Assembly: GCA_035384565.1 (NCBI GenBank)
Contig: DAOOIT010000004.1
Span: 85,557-149,556, forward strand
Source: Planctomycetota bacterium
GTDB taxonomy: Bacteria; Planctomycetota; PUPC01; DSUN01
Length of the DNA stretch: 64,000 nucleotides
Direction: 5' to 3'
The first letter of the stretch is position 1; every line of letters starts with the position of its first letter. Shown piece after piece: positions 18,074 through 26,001 of the stretch. The notes beneath the pieces are model-generated. The model was not told where the DNA came from, made no database searches, and saw only the letters and a list, made by a program, of their open reading frames with translations. A program made the translations under genes and the position numbers.

Positions 18074-19690
18074 ATGAAGAAACACATCGAACCCCGCCGC
18101 TATCTGCTCCACTTCAGCAGCCACGAGCTGCCGCAGCGGTTCGCGGACGTGCTGGTGATCGGCAGCGGCGTGGCGGGCCTGAGCGCGGCCATCGCCGCGG
18201 CCCGGCACGCCGACGTGCTGCTGGTGAGCAAGGACGAGCTGCGCGAGAGCAACACCCAGTACGCCCAGGGCGGCGTGGCCGCCGTGTGGGCCGAGGCCGA
18301 CAGCTTCGCCGCCCACGTGGCCGACACGCTCACCGTGGGTCAGGGCCTCTGCGACGCCGCCGTGGTCGAGAGCATCGTGCGCGACGGCCCCGCGCGGCTC
18401 CGCGACCTCATCGCCGCCGGCGCCCGATTCGACCGGGACGGAGCGGCCTACAACCTCACGCGCGAGGGCGGGCACTCGCACGCCCGCATCCTGCACGCGC
18501 AGGGCGACGCCACGGGCGCCGAGATCGAGCGCACGCTGCTCCTCCAGGCGGCGGCCTCTCCCCGCCTCCGCAGCCTCGACCACACCTACGTGGTGGACCT
18601 GCTCACCGACGCCGGCGAGTGCGTGGGCGCGCTGCTTTCGAGCCAGACCCAGGGCCTCACCATCGTGTGGGCCAAGCACACCATTCTCGCCAGCGGCGGC
18701 CTCGGCCAGCTCTACCGCGAGACCACCAACCCCGAGGTCGCCACCGGCGACGGCATCGCCATGGCCTACCGCGCCGGCGCCGTGCTCCAGGACATGGAGT
18801 TCGTGCAGTTCCACCCCACGACCCTCTACATCGCGGGCGCCTCGCGCTGCCTCGTCTCCGAGACGCTGCGCGGCGAGGGCGCGCGCCTGCTCAACAGCCG
18901 CGGCGAGCGCTTCATGCCCCGCTACCACCCCGACGCCGAGCTGGCCCCGCGCGACGTCGTGTCGCGCGCCATCCTGGCCGAGATGCGCGCCACGGGCGCC
19001 ACCCACGTGCGGCTCGACCTGCGCCACTTCGACGCCGCCCGCGCCCGCGAGCGCTTTCCCAGCATCGCCCGGGTGTGCGAGCAGTTCGACCTCAACCTCG
19101 CCGAGGACCTGATCCCCGTGCGCCCCAGCGCCCACTACATGATCGGCGGCGTGCGCGTGGGCGCCGACGCGCGCACCTCGCTGCCGCGCCTGTGGGCCTG
19201 CGGCGAGTGCGCCTCGTCCGGCCTCCACGGCGCCAACCGCCTCGGCAGCAACTCGCTGCTCGAGGGCCTCGTGCTCGGCCACCGCGCCGGCGACGACGCG
19301 GGCCGCCGCGCCGCCGCCCAGGCCGGCGACCTGGCGCCCCGCGCCATCCGCGCCGAGGCCCGCTCCCCGCACGAAGACCGCCTCGACCTCCGCGACGTGG
19401 CCAACTCCCTCAAGAGCCTCATGTGGCGCCACGCCGGCATCGAGCGCTGCGAAGACCTGCTCCGCGAGGCCGAGGAGAGCATTGACTTCTGGTGCCGCTA
19501 CGTGATGGACAAGGAGTTCCACTTCCGCAGCGGCTGGGAGGTCCAGAACATGCTCACCCTCGCCAAGATCATCACCGTGGCCGCGCGCGCCCGCACCGAG
19601 TCGCGCGGCGTCCACTACCGCAGCGACTACCCGCAGACCGACGACGCGCAGTGGAAGAAGCACACCACGTTCCAGCGCCCCCCCGAGTGA
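18074..19690 (+). CDS. nadB: L-aspartate oxidase
   Basis: 538 residues, full length for the flavoprotein that oxidises L-aspartate to iminoaspartate in NAD synthesis. GSGVAGLSAAIAA (residues 30-42) binds FAD; NTQYAQGGVAAV, the SETLRGEGA region and HYMIGGVRVG / GLHGANRLGSNSLLEG are conserved for NadB and separate it from succinate dehydrogenase. It is soluble. No strong ribosome site precedes the ATG, because the upstream sequence is repeat spacer. No nadA or nadC is visible here. The next gene starts 31 bp downstream. Confidence 0.95.
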   Translation: MKKHIEPRRYLLHFSSHELPQRFADVLVIGSGVAGLSAAIAAARHADVLLVSKDELRESNTQYAQGGVAAVWAEADSFAAHVADTLTVGQGLCDAAVVESIVRDGPARLRDLIAAGARFDRDGAAYNLTREGGHSHARILHAQGDATGAEIERTLLLQAAASPRLRSLDHTYVVDLLTDAGECVGALLSSQTQGLTIVWAKHTILASGGLGQLYRETTNPEVATGDGIAMAYRAGAVLQDMEFVQFHPTTLYIAGASRCLVSETLRGEGARLLNSRGERFMPRYHPDAELAPRDVVSRAILAEMRATGATHVRLDLRHFDAARARERFPSIARVCEQFDLNLAEDLIPVRPSAHYMIGGVRVGADARTSLPRLWACGECASSGLHGANRLGSNSLLEGLVLGHRAGDDAGRRAAAQAGDLAPRAIRAEARSPHEDRLDLRDVANSLKSLMWRHAGIERCEDLLREAEESIDFWCRYVMDKEFHFRSGWEVQNMLTLAKIITVAARARTESRGVHYRSDYPQTDDAQWKKHTTFQRPPE

Positions 19691-19721
19691 GCCGGGGCGC
19701 CCCCGTTGAGGAGAGCGCATC

Positions 19722-20360
19722 GTGTACCGCACCGGGCCGCTTGAGAAGTACGTGGCCGACGCCGCGGCCGGCCTCCCCGCCCCCGGCGGCGGCAGCGTGA
19801 GCGCCCTGGCCGGCGCCCTCGGCGCCGCCATGGCCGCCATGGCCGCCCACTTCACCGTCGGCAGGAAGAAGTTCGCCGCCGTCGAGCCCGAGGTCCGGCC
19901 CATCCTCCAGCAATGCGAGGCCGGATGCCGCCGCCTCGTCGAGCTGATGGACCGCGACGTGGAGGCCTACGGCACCGTGAGCGCCGCCTACGGCCTGCCC
20001 CGCGACACCGACGAGCAGAAGGCCGCGCGCACCGCCGCCATCCAGAACGCCCTCCAGGTGGCCATGGCCGAGCCGCTCGCCACCTTCCGCCAGTGCCGCG
20101 ACCTCCTCCGCCTGCTCGACCGCCTCGTCGAGACGGCCAACCCGAACCTCATCAGCGACGTGGGCGTGGCCGCCATCCTCCTCGAGGCCGCCCTGCGCGG
20201 CGCCAAGATCAACGTCGAGATCAACCTCGCCGCGCTCAAGGACCAGGGCCTCGTGGCCCAGACCCGGCAGGAGATTGACCAGGGCGCCGCCGAGGCCGCG
20301 AGCGCCGCCGCCAGCGTGCTCCAGCGCGTCTACCAGAAAATGGGCTGGCCGCCGGCCTGA
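19722..20360 (+). CDS. Cyclodeaminase/cyclohydrolase (FTCD C-terminal) family protein
   Basis: 212 residues of an all-helical protein. PAPGGGSVSALAGALGAAMAAMAA is the signature of the formiminotetrahydrofolate cyclodeaminase / methenyl-THF cyclohydrolase family, and NPNLISDVGVAAILLEAALRGA (split across residues 140-165) is its second conserved segment. The family acts on one-carbon-substituted folates, with dimerising helices forming the site. The GTG start follows GAGGAG by 8 bases. No formiminotransferase partner is adjacent, so the stand-alone protein may have a folate cyclohydrolase role. It lies in a co-directional run from nadB to DUF4432. Confidence 0.88.
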   Translation: MYRTGPLEKYVADAAAGLPAPGGGSVSALAGALGAAMAAMAAHFTVGRKKFAAVEPEVRPILQQCEAGCRRLVELMDRDVEAYGTVSAAYGLPRDTDEQKAARTAAIQNALQVAMAEPLATFRQCRDLLRLLDRLVETANPNLISDVGVAAILLEAALRGAKINVEINLAALKDQGLVAQTRQEIDQGAAEAASAAASVLQRVYQKMGWPPA

Positions 20361-20394
20361 CCGCGCCCGCGGAGCAGAAGGGAACCGCACGACC

Positions 20395-20883
20395 GTGGAA
20401 TGGAACGTCGCCAAGCCCCAGCGCGTGTGCCCCTGCGGCCGCGAGCTGGCCGAGAACGAAACCTACTACGCCGCCCTCTACGAGCAGGGCGACGACTTCG
20501 TGCGCAAGGACTACTGCCTGCCCTGCTGGGAGAAGGCCCAGGCCGAGGGTGGCATCTTCTCCTTCTGGAAGACCACCGTGCCCGTCAAGGAGCAGAAGCG
20601 GCGCCTTTTCGCCGACGACGAGGTGCTGCTCGACTTCTTCTTCCGCCTCGAGCACGCCCAGGAGGAGCAGAAGCGCCAGTTCTTCTACCTGCTCGGCCTG
20701 ATCCTCATGCGCAAGAAGCTCCTCAAGTTCGACGACCTCGAGCGCGCCGACGGCCAGGAGTTCCTCCTCCTCCGCTACGCGCGCGAGGACCGCGTCGTGC
20801 GCGTGCCCAATCCCAGGCTCACCGAAGAACAAATCGAGGCCCTCAAAGGCCAGCTCTCCGAAATCCTTGACTTTCAGGTCTGA
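20395..20883 (+). CDS. Zinc-ribbon-like protein of unknown function
   Basis: 162 residues from a GTG start 34 bp after the cyclodeaminase gene. VCPCGREL and YCLPCWE provide four cysteines in two knuckles about 30 residues apart, a likely single zinc site. The rest is charged and helical (FFFRLEHAQEEQKRQFFYLLGLILMR in part), with no signal peptide. The pattern is like small conserved planctomycete proteins of unknown role. An earlier in-frame start inside the previous gene would destroy the spacing and is unlikely. A nucleic-acid or protein contact via the zinc site is possible. Confidence 0.75.
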   Translation: MEWNVAKPQRVCPCGRELAENETYYAALYEQGDDFVRKDYCLPCWEKAQAEGGIFSFWKTTVPVKEQKRRLFADDEVLLDFFFRLEHAQEEQKRQFFYLLGLILMRKKLLKFDDLERADGQEFLLLRYAREDRVVRVPNPRLTEEQIEALKGQLSEILDFQV

Positions 20884-20910
20884 CCCCGCTACCCTGGTGC
20901 CCATTGGCTC

Positions 20911-20942
20911 TTCCATCGCGCAGATTCGCGCGATTCGCGGTC
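20911..20942. repeat. Solo copy of the GxxExxY-flanking terminal repeat
   Basis: GCAGATTCGCGCGATTCGCG and adjoining bases match the inverted repeats that bracket the GxxExxY gene at 45682-45712 and 46185-46216. Here the copy stands alone upstream of a small gene. Confidence 0.6.
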
Positions 20943-20962
20943 CAACACTCTGGAGGCCCCCA

Positions 20963-21133
20963 ATGAAGATCGAAGACCTTGCCCACCGCGTCGCCGGCGA
21001 AGCCCTCACCCTCCTCGAGAAGAAGTACCACTACCGCATCGCCGAGGACCACAAGAAGGACATCCAGAACACCATCCGCAAGAACCTCAACCAGTACCTC
21101 AAGGACGCCCCGCCCGCACCCCCGGCCGACTGA
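20963..21133 (+). CDS. Small helical protein, unknown function
   Basis: 56 residues. MKIEDLAHRVAGEALTLLEKK followed by a basic/polar helix (HYRIAEDHKKDIQN, IRKNLNQYL) and a PPAPPAD tail. GGAGG lies 8 bases before the ATG. The 18-bp gap to the DUF4432 gene suggests co-transcription. It may be a small accessory or DNA-contacting protein; no family is recognised. Confidence 0.6.
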   Translation: MKIEDLAHRVAGEALTLLEKKYHYRIAEDHKKDIQNTIRKNLNQYLKDAPPAPPAD

Positions 21134-21151
21134 CGCCGCGGGAGCCGCGCC

Positions 21152-22237
21152 ATGGCCAAGCTCTTCGGCCGCTCCTACACCCGCGACCAGCTCCTTCGCC
21201 GCGTGGGCGACGTCTCGCAGCTCGGCGGCACGCGCCTCGTCGAGCTGCTCGACGGCAATCAGCGCGGCGTGCGCGCCGTGGACTTCGCGACCGGCACCGG
21301 CTTCGCCTTCACCGTGCTCCTCGACCGCGGGATGGACATCTACAACGCCGCCCACTGCGGCCGCTCGCTCGCCTGGCACGCCACGCCCGGCGCCGTGCAC
21401 CCCGCCTTCCACGAGCCCGAGGGCCTCGGCTTCCTGCGGACCTTCGAGGGCGGCCTCCTGTGCACCTGCGGCCTCACCTACGCCGGCGCCCCCTGCACCG
21501 ACGAGGGCGAACCCCTCGGCCTCCACGGCCGCATCTCCCACGTGCCCGCCCGCCACGTGTGCCTCGACGCGGCCTGGGACGGCGACGAGTACGACTTCTG
21601 GGTGAAGGGCTCGGTGCGCGAGACCCGCGTCTTCGGCCCCAACCTCGTCCTCACCCGCACCGTGCGCGCCCGCCTCGGCGAGAGCCGCCTCTTCCTTGAA
21701 GACCGCATCGTCAACGAAGGCTTTGAGCCCCAGCCCCTCATGGTCCTCTACCACATCAACGGCGGTTTCCCCGTGGTAGACAAGGGCGCCGAGCTGATCG
21801 CCCCCAGCCGCGCGGCCGCGCCCGCCACCGACTACGCCGCGAAGATTGGTGCCCGCTGGGCGAGCTTCGACGCCCCCACGCCCGGCGTGCCCGAGGCCTG
21901 CTACCGCCACCGCCTCGCCGCCGAGCGCGACGGCACCACCTTCGTCGCCCTCGTCAACCCCACGCTCGACGGCGGCTTCGGCTACTACGTGCAGTTCAAC
22001 CGCAAGCAGCTCCCGCACTTCACCGAGTGGAAGATGATGGGCGAGGGCATGTACGTCGTCGGCACCGAGCCGTGCGTCATGCCCTTGTATCCACGGTCCG
22101 AGCTGCGCAAGAAGGGCAAGCTCCCCTTCATCCAGCCGGGCGAGGAGCGGCTGATCCAGCTCGAGCTTGGCGTCGTCGCCGGCCCCGCTGCCCTCCGCGC
22201 CCTCCGCCGCCGCTGCCGCGCGCTCACCAAGGCATGA
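21152..22237 (+). CDS. DUF4432 family protein (aldose-1-epimerase-like fold)
   Basis: 361 residues matching the DUF4432 layout: LGGTRLVELLDGNQRGVRAVDFATGTGF..VLLDRGMDI near the start, LGLHGRISHVPAR in the middle and a C-terminal GYYVQFNRKQLPHFTEWKMMGEGMYVVGTEPC block. The superfamily (galactose-mutarotase-like beta-sandwich) includes aldose 1-epimerases; DUF4432 members are thought to handle sugars but specific reactions are unknown. The ATG has GGGAG upstream. No signal peptide. It ends the co-directional group that begins at nadB. Confidence 0.9.
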   Translation: MAKLFGRSYTRDQLLRRVGDVSQLGGTRLVELLDGNQRGVRAVDFATGTGFAFTVLLDRGMDIYNAAHCGRSLAWHATPGAVHPAFHEPEGLGFLRTFEGGLLCTCGLTYAGAPCTDEGEPLGLHGRISHVPARHVCLDAAWDGDEYDFWVKGSVRETRVFGPNLVLTRTVRARLGESRLFLEDRIVNEGFEPQPLMVLYHINGGFPVVDKGAELIAPSRAAAPATDYAAKIGARWASFDAPTPGVPEACYRHRLAAERDGTTFVALVNPTLDGGFGYYVQFNRKQLPHFTEWKMMGEGMYVVGTEPCVMPLYPRSELRKKGKLPFIQPGEERLIQLELGVVAGPAALRALRRRCRALTKA

Positions 22238-22260
22238 CCTTCTGGCCCGTCGCCAATGAG

Positions 22261-22360
22261 AGCCGACACACTCTCTCGTCCCTATGCTCCGCGCCCATTC
22301 GACGCCGTGGAGTGGCGGCTGACGCGCCCACTCGCGGAGCGTAGGGACGAGAAGAACACC
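22261..22360. repeat. GCGGAGCGTAGGGACGAG spacer repeat (family D)
   Basis: One TCGTCCCTATGCTCCGC arm (22277-22293) faces GCGGAGCGTAGGGACGAG (22335-22352), an inverted pair with about 40 bases between. Copies of the same arms occur at 10164, 23285-23385, 32200-32340 and 47390-47695. Confidence 0.7.
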
Positions 22361-22410
22361 CATCTGTCCTGCGCACGGGGATTGGTGGATGTGCGACTGC
22401 GACCGCGGTG

Positions 22411-22439
22411 TGGACTCTGGCCGGCTGTTCGGCTAGAAT
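22411..22439 (+). promoter_or_regulatory. Sigma-70-like promoter for the DUF4058 gene
   Basis: TGGACT (22411-22416), 17-bp spacer, TAGAAT (22434-22439), about 21 bp before the ATG. The 5' untranslated region would be only about 15 bases. Confidence 0.6.
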
Positions 22440-22460
22440 ACGCGAAAAGAGGACGCGGAG

Positions 22461-23252
22461 ATGCCTTCGCCGCTGCCAGGGATGGACCCGTACATCGAGC
22501 ACCCGGAGGTGTGGAGCGATTTCCACGGGGATCTGGCCGCCGAGATCCGGGCGGTGCTCAATGAAGGCATTCAGCCCCGGTACGTCGCGCGGCTGGTGCC
22601 CCGTGTGACTTACGAGATCGTGGAGATCGAGGAAACCCGCGGCATCCGCCCCGACGTTAGCGTGTGGCAGGCGCATCCGGAGCCGGAGCAGTCGGGCGGC
22701 GGAGGTGTGGCGGTGATCTCGGCCGCGCCGGCCGAGAGCCTGATCACGATGGAACTGCCCCTGCGCCTGTTCACCGTCGAAGTGCGCGAGGTCGGCACGC
22801 TGCGGCTGGTGACAGCGATTGGGATTCTCTCCCCCGCCAACAAGCAGCCCGGCCACGACGCGTGCGAGGAATACCTGCGCAAGCGGCGCAGCCTGCTTCG
22901 CTCCGAAGCCCATCTGATCGAGATTGACCTTCTGCGAGAAGGCCAGCGCCCGCCGCTCGACCGCCCGGTGCCGCCGGCGCCGTACTATGTGACACTGAGC
23001 CGCTCGAACCGGCGCCCCCGCGTGGAGGTGTGGCCCATTCAGCTCCGCGACAAGCTGCCCGTGATTCCCGTGCCGCTTCTCTACCCGGACCCCGACGCTC
23101 CGCTGGACCTCGGCAGGGTAGTGGCGGCGGTGTACGAGCGCGGCGCATATGCCCGGCTGATTGACTATCGCCAGCCGCCGCCCCCGCCGCCGCTGTCGGA
23201 CGCAGATGCCGCGTGGCTGGATGCGCGCCTGGTGGCCGAGAAGGCGCGGTGA
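22461..23252 (+). CDS. DUF4058 family protein
   Basis: 263 residues. MPSPLPGMDPYIE and the following W..FH..L are the family's N-terminal signature, and the conserved SPANK (LSPANKQPGHDA), RRSLL and DLLR segments follow. The family is common in cyanobacteria and planctomycetes; some relatives have a PDDEXK-like nuclease architecture, but no activity is established. Cytosolic, no signal peptide. GGAG precedes the ATG. The gene is flanked on both sides by family D repeats. Confidence 0.9.
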   Translation: MPSPLPGMDPYIEHPEVWSDFHGDLAAEIRAVLNEGIQPRYVARLVPRVTYEIVEIEETRGIRPDVSVWQAHPEPEQSGGGGVAVISAAPAESLITMELPLRLFTVEVREVGTLRLVTAIGILSPANKQPGHDACEEYLRKRRSLLRSEAHLIEIDLLREGQRPPLDRPVPPAPYYVTLSRSNRRPRVEVWPIQLRDKLPVIPVPLLYPDPDAPLDLGRVVAAVYERGAYARLIDYRQPPPPPPLSDADAAWLDARLVAEKAR

Positions 23253-23279
23253 TTGCCGCCATGGCTCCGCCAGGACCCT

Positions 23280-23390
23280 CTGCCGTTCCTACGCTCCGCA
23301 TGAGGGCGGAATAGCGAACCCTCCCGCGTCCATTCGACTCCGGGGAGCGGCGGCCGGCGTGTCCCCGCGCGGAGCGCAGGGACGCGTGAC
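23280..23390. repeat. Family D inverted repeat after the DUF4058 gene
   Basis: TACGCTCCGCATGAGG (23289-23304) faces GCGGAGCGCAGGGACGCG (about 23370-23388). This is the same repeat type found upstream of the DUF4058 gene. Confidence 0.6.
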
Positions 23391-23413
23391 CCCCTTGGCC
23401 AAGCTCCAATGGA

Positions 23414-23445
23414 AACGGGCACCCGCTGATCAGCGGATGCCCGTT
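23414..23445 (-). terminator. Hairpin terminator of the Tat-exported isomerase gene
   Basis: AACGGGCACCCGCTGA pairs with its inverted counterpart (one mismatch), a nearly perfect 16-bp-arm hairpin located just after the stop codon of the minus-strand gene. On that strand it is followed by TTTCC. Confidence 0.7.
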
Positions 23446-23471
23446 CGCGATAGCGTCCTGGCGAGTGCGGG

Positions 23472-24350
23472 TCAGACGGTGGCTTCCTTCCACTGCTGTT
23501 CGAGGAAGCGGAAGCTCTTGGGGATTTCCTCTTCGGGCTTGCCCTTGACGCCGCACTCGAGCGAGCAGTAGTCCTGGTAGCCGATCTTCTTGAGGCCGCG
23601 GAAGCCGGCCACGAAGCTCCGGTCGTCCTGCCCCGGCAGGTTGCGTGCGCGGCTGGCCAGGTGCACGTGGTGCAGCCACTTGCCGGCGGTCACGAAGGCG
23701 GCCTCGTCGTCCTTCTCTTCCTTGCACATGTGGTAGAAGTCGCCCATCATGCAGATGCCGGGGTGATTGAGCTTGCTGCAAATGGCCGCCGCCTGCTCGA
23801 GGCGCCGCAGGTAGAAGGTCTCGCCGACGTTCAGGGGCTCGAGCAGCACGCGGCACTTCTGCTCGACCGCGTAGTCGCCGATGGCGGGCAGGATGTCGGC
23901 GAGCACCTTGTCGAGTTCCTCGGGCTTCAGCGTGCTCTGCCCGTTGAAGCAGGGCACGAAGATGACGCCGGTGGACTCGACCTCGCCGCCGAACTTGAGG
24001 GCGGCCTTGATCTGCTCGATGCCCTTGTCGCGCTTCTCTTTGTCGGGCGACACGAGGGCGCCGCCGGCCGAGCCCCAGCAGCAGGCGCTCACCTTGACGG
24101 TGGTGCCCTTGATGGCCTCCTGGATTTCCTTGACGTTGCCGCCGCCGCCCAGCTCGAGGCCCACGCCGCCCCAGTCCTGAAGCTGGAGCACCTTGTCGCG
24201 CAGGGTCTTGCCGGGGATTCGGCCCGCCTGGCTGCCGAGCTTGAGCACGGCTGTCTCCTTCTTCGCCTCCTCGGCGGCCAGCACCTGCCCCGCAGCGGTC
24301 GCGAGGGCGGCCGTGCCCGCCGAACGCCTCAAGAACTCTCGCCGGTCCAT
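23472..24350 (-). CDS. Tat-exported sugar phosphate isomerase/epimerase family protein
   Basis: 292 residues with a twin-arginine signal at the start (MDRREFLRRSAGTAALATAAG). The rest is an AP-endonuclease-2-type TIM barrel: GVGLELGGGGN, VSACCWGSAGG, VIFVPCFNGQ, RVLLEPLN(V), GICMMGDFYHM and a final EC..K..P segment with likely metal-binding Glu/His/Asp. Such exported barrels are abundant in planctomycetes; substrate unknown. The ATG at 24350 follows AAGGAG; any earlier start would precede the twin-arginine motif. A second, cytosolic relative is at 30933. A clear terminator hairpin follows. Confidence 0.88.
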   Translation of the reverse strand: MDRREFLRRSAGTAALATAAGQVLAAEEAKKETAVLKLGSQAGRIPGKTLRDKVLQLQDWGGVGLELGGGGNVKEIQEAIKGTTVKVSACCWGSAGGALVSPDKEKRDKGIEQIKAALKFGGEVESTGVIFVPCFNGQSTLKPEELDKVLADILPAIGDYAVEQKCRVLLEPLNVGETFYLRRLEQAAAICSKLNHPGICMMGDFYHMCKEEKDDEAAFVTAGKWLHHVHLASRARNLPGQDDRSFVAGFRGLKKIGYQDYCSLECGVKGKPEEEIPKSFRFLEQQWKEATV

Positions 24351-24452
24351 CCTGGTCTCCTTGTTGGCTCCCCCCACTGGCTCTTCATTGAAATGGAATT
24401 GCGGCGGGAAGTCAACTGCCGGACGACACGCTGCGTGGCCGGCGAACGAAGC

Positions 24453-24481
24453 GGGGCACGGCAAGCTGGTTGCCGTGCCCC
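24453..24481 (-). terminator. Hairpin after the 24517 PEP-CTERM gene
   Basis: 12-bp perfect arms (GGGGCACGGCAA and its complement) around a 5-base loop. No T-run follows on the minus strand, so termination is inferred from position. A matching hairpin follows the next PEP-CTERM gene. Confidence 0.55.
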
Positions 24482-24516
24482 GCTGGTGTTCCCCGGGAGG
24501 AGGGGCCGGGTTCTCC

Positions 24517-25830
24517 TCACAGGGATTCACGACTCGCGCGTCGGCGCCGCCTGAGCGCTAGAAGGGCCAGCCCGACGAGCACGGCGGTGCCCGGCTCGGG
24601 CACCACGTTCACCGGGCCGATCGTGATGCCTGGCGGGGGGCCTGGCCCGCCGCCGAAGGGGTCGGTCGGGTCCATGAAGCTGAAGCCGAGGCCCTCGCCG
24701 GGGATCAGCGACGGGTCGTCCTCGGGGAATGTCACGGGGTCGAAGAAGCCGGGGTGCGGGTAGAGGTACTCGTACTGGTCGCTGTGCTGGGTGATGGGCA
24801 CGGTGTTGAAGTTGAAGAGGTTGGGGTCGCTGGTCATCATGGTCTGGGCGAGCTGGCCGTAGGGGTCGTAGGGGTTGGGGGTGGTTACCGGCGGGCCTGC
24901 CCATGGCGGCACGCGGTAGCTGGGCGGCGTGGGCGTGCTGCCGAGGCCGCCCGAGCTCTCGACGGTGTTGCGGCGGCCGGTCTCCACGGGCCGGCTCCGC
25001 GGCGGCTCGGGGTCGGGCGGCTTGACCTTCTTGGCGGGGGCGACGATGCGGCCCTTGTTGACGGTCTTCTCCTCGGCCCACCAGCCGAAGAAGGCCTGAG
25101 CCTTGATCTTGGACTCGTAGCGGCCGGTCCTCTGGTTGTAGGTGAGTTCGAACGAGGCGGAGGCGAGGGAGCCGAAGAGGTCGCTGACGAGCGGAATGTC
25201 CACCGACACGCCTGCGGAGGCGGTCATCACGCCGGTGCCGAGGTTCTTGTTGCCCGAGATGCTCACGTTCACCACGCCCCACAGCGTGGCCCCGCCGCTG
25301 CCGCCGATCGTCACGTTGCTGGGGTTGCTGGGGTCCACCTCGATGGTGAAGTTGAAGTCGGGGTCCTCGAAGAGGAAGCCGCCCGAGCCGGTGGCGTAGG
25401 AAGTGGTCTCGCTCGGGTCGTTCTTGTACCAGGTGCTTTCCCAGCGGATGGTGTAGGTGGGGTCGTCGAGGGCGCTGGCCCGCGTATCCTTCATGTAGCC
25501 GCTGTAGTTGATGATGTAGTCGTCGCCGCCCAGCGAGGCGTAGGCCTTGCCGCGCCAGGCCTGCCATTCGGTGCGCGAGGCCAGCGGCACGCCGGGCAGC
25601 GCGGAATCAGGCGGGCCGATCCAGACCGAGCGATAGGTGAACGTGGCATCGGGGTGGTTGTTGCCCCCCGCATAGTTGAGCAGGCCGATCATGGTGGCAT
25701 CGGTGTCTATGACGAAGTTCTCGACCACCATGCCGATTTCCTGCGGGTTGAACGGCAGTGCGGGCGCCGGCGCGCCGCAGGCAGCCAACAGGGCGACCGC
25801 AAGAGCCAGGCGAGCGGACCAGTTCTTCAT
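24517..25830 (-). CDS. PEP-CTERM-anchored exported protein
   Basis: 437 residues. Signal peptide MKNWSARLALAVALLAACG. The C-terminus, VVPEPGTAVLVGLALLALRRRRR, is the PEP-CTERM sorting signal: Pro-Glu-Pro motif, hydrophobic helix, basic tail, processed by an exosortase and taken to the surface. The body is Gly/Ser/Asn-rich beta-like sequence with a proline-rich stretch (KPPDPEPPRSRP). Function unknown; possibly a matrix or envelope structural protein. AAAGGA precedes the ATG. It is followed by a similar gene 171 bp upstream with the same 3' hairpin. No exosortase gene is in this window. Confidence 0.88.
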   Translation of the reverse strand: MKNWSARLALAVALLAACGAPAPALPFNPQEIGMVVENFVIDTDATMIGLLNYAGGNNHPDATFTYRSVWIGPPDSALPGVPLASRTEWQAWRGKAYASLGGDDYIINYSGYMKDTRASALDDPTYTIRWESTWYKNDPSETTSYATGSGGFLFEDPDFNFTIEVDPSNPSNVTIGGSGGATLWGVVNVSISGNKNLGTGVMTASAGVSVDIPLVSDLFGSLASASFELTYNQRTGRYESKIKAQAFFGWWAEEKTVNKGRIVAPAKKVKPPDPEPPRSRPVETGRRNTVESSGGLGSTPTPPSYRVPPWAGPPVTTPNPYDPYGQLAQTMMTSDPNLFNFNTVPITQHSDQYEYLYPHPGFFDPVTFPEDDPSLIPGEGLGFSFMDPTDPFGGGPGPPPGITIGPVNVVPEPGTAVLVGLALLALRRRRRASRESL

Positions 25831-25928
25831 GTCAACGGTCCTTTCAGAGCGCGTCCCCTGTTCGATGCCCGCGGTTCCACCGCCGCAGCGGAGCGCTGTG
25901 CCGCGCGGCCCGCTGGCGGATGCGCAGC

Positions 25929-25959
25929 GGGGCACGGCGGCGGGAAGCCGCCGTGCCCC
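25929..25959 (-). terminator. Hairpin after the 26002 PEP-CTERM gene
   Basis: 13-bp perfect arms (GGGGCACGGCGGC) around a 5-base loop. The sequence next to it (GGGAGGAGGGGCCGGG) is the same as that next to the hairpin at 24453. Confidence 0.55.
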
Positions 25960-26001
25960 CTGCACCCCCTGGGAGGAGGGGCCGGGTTCTCCTCTCAGGG
26001 T

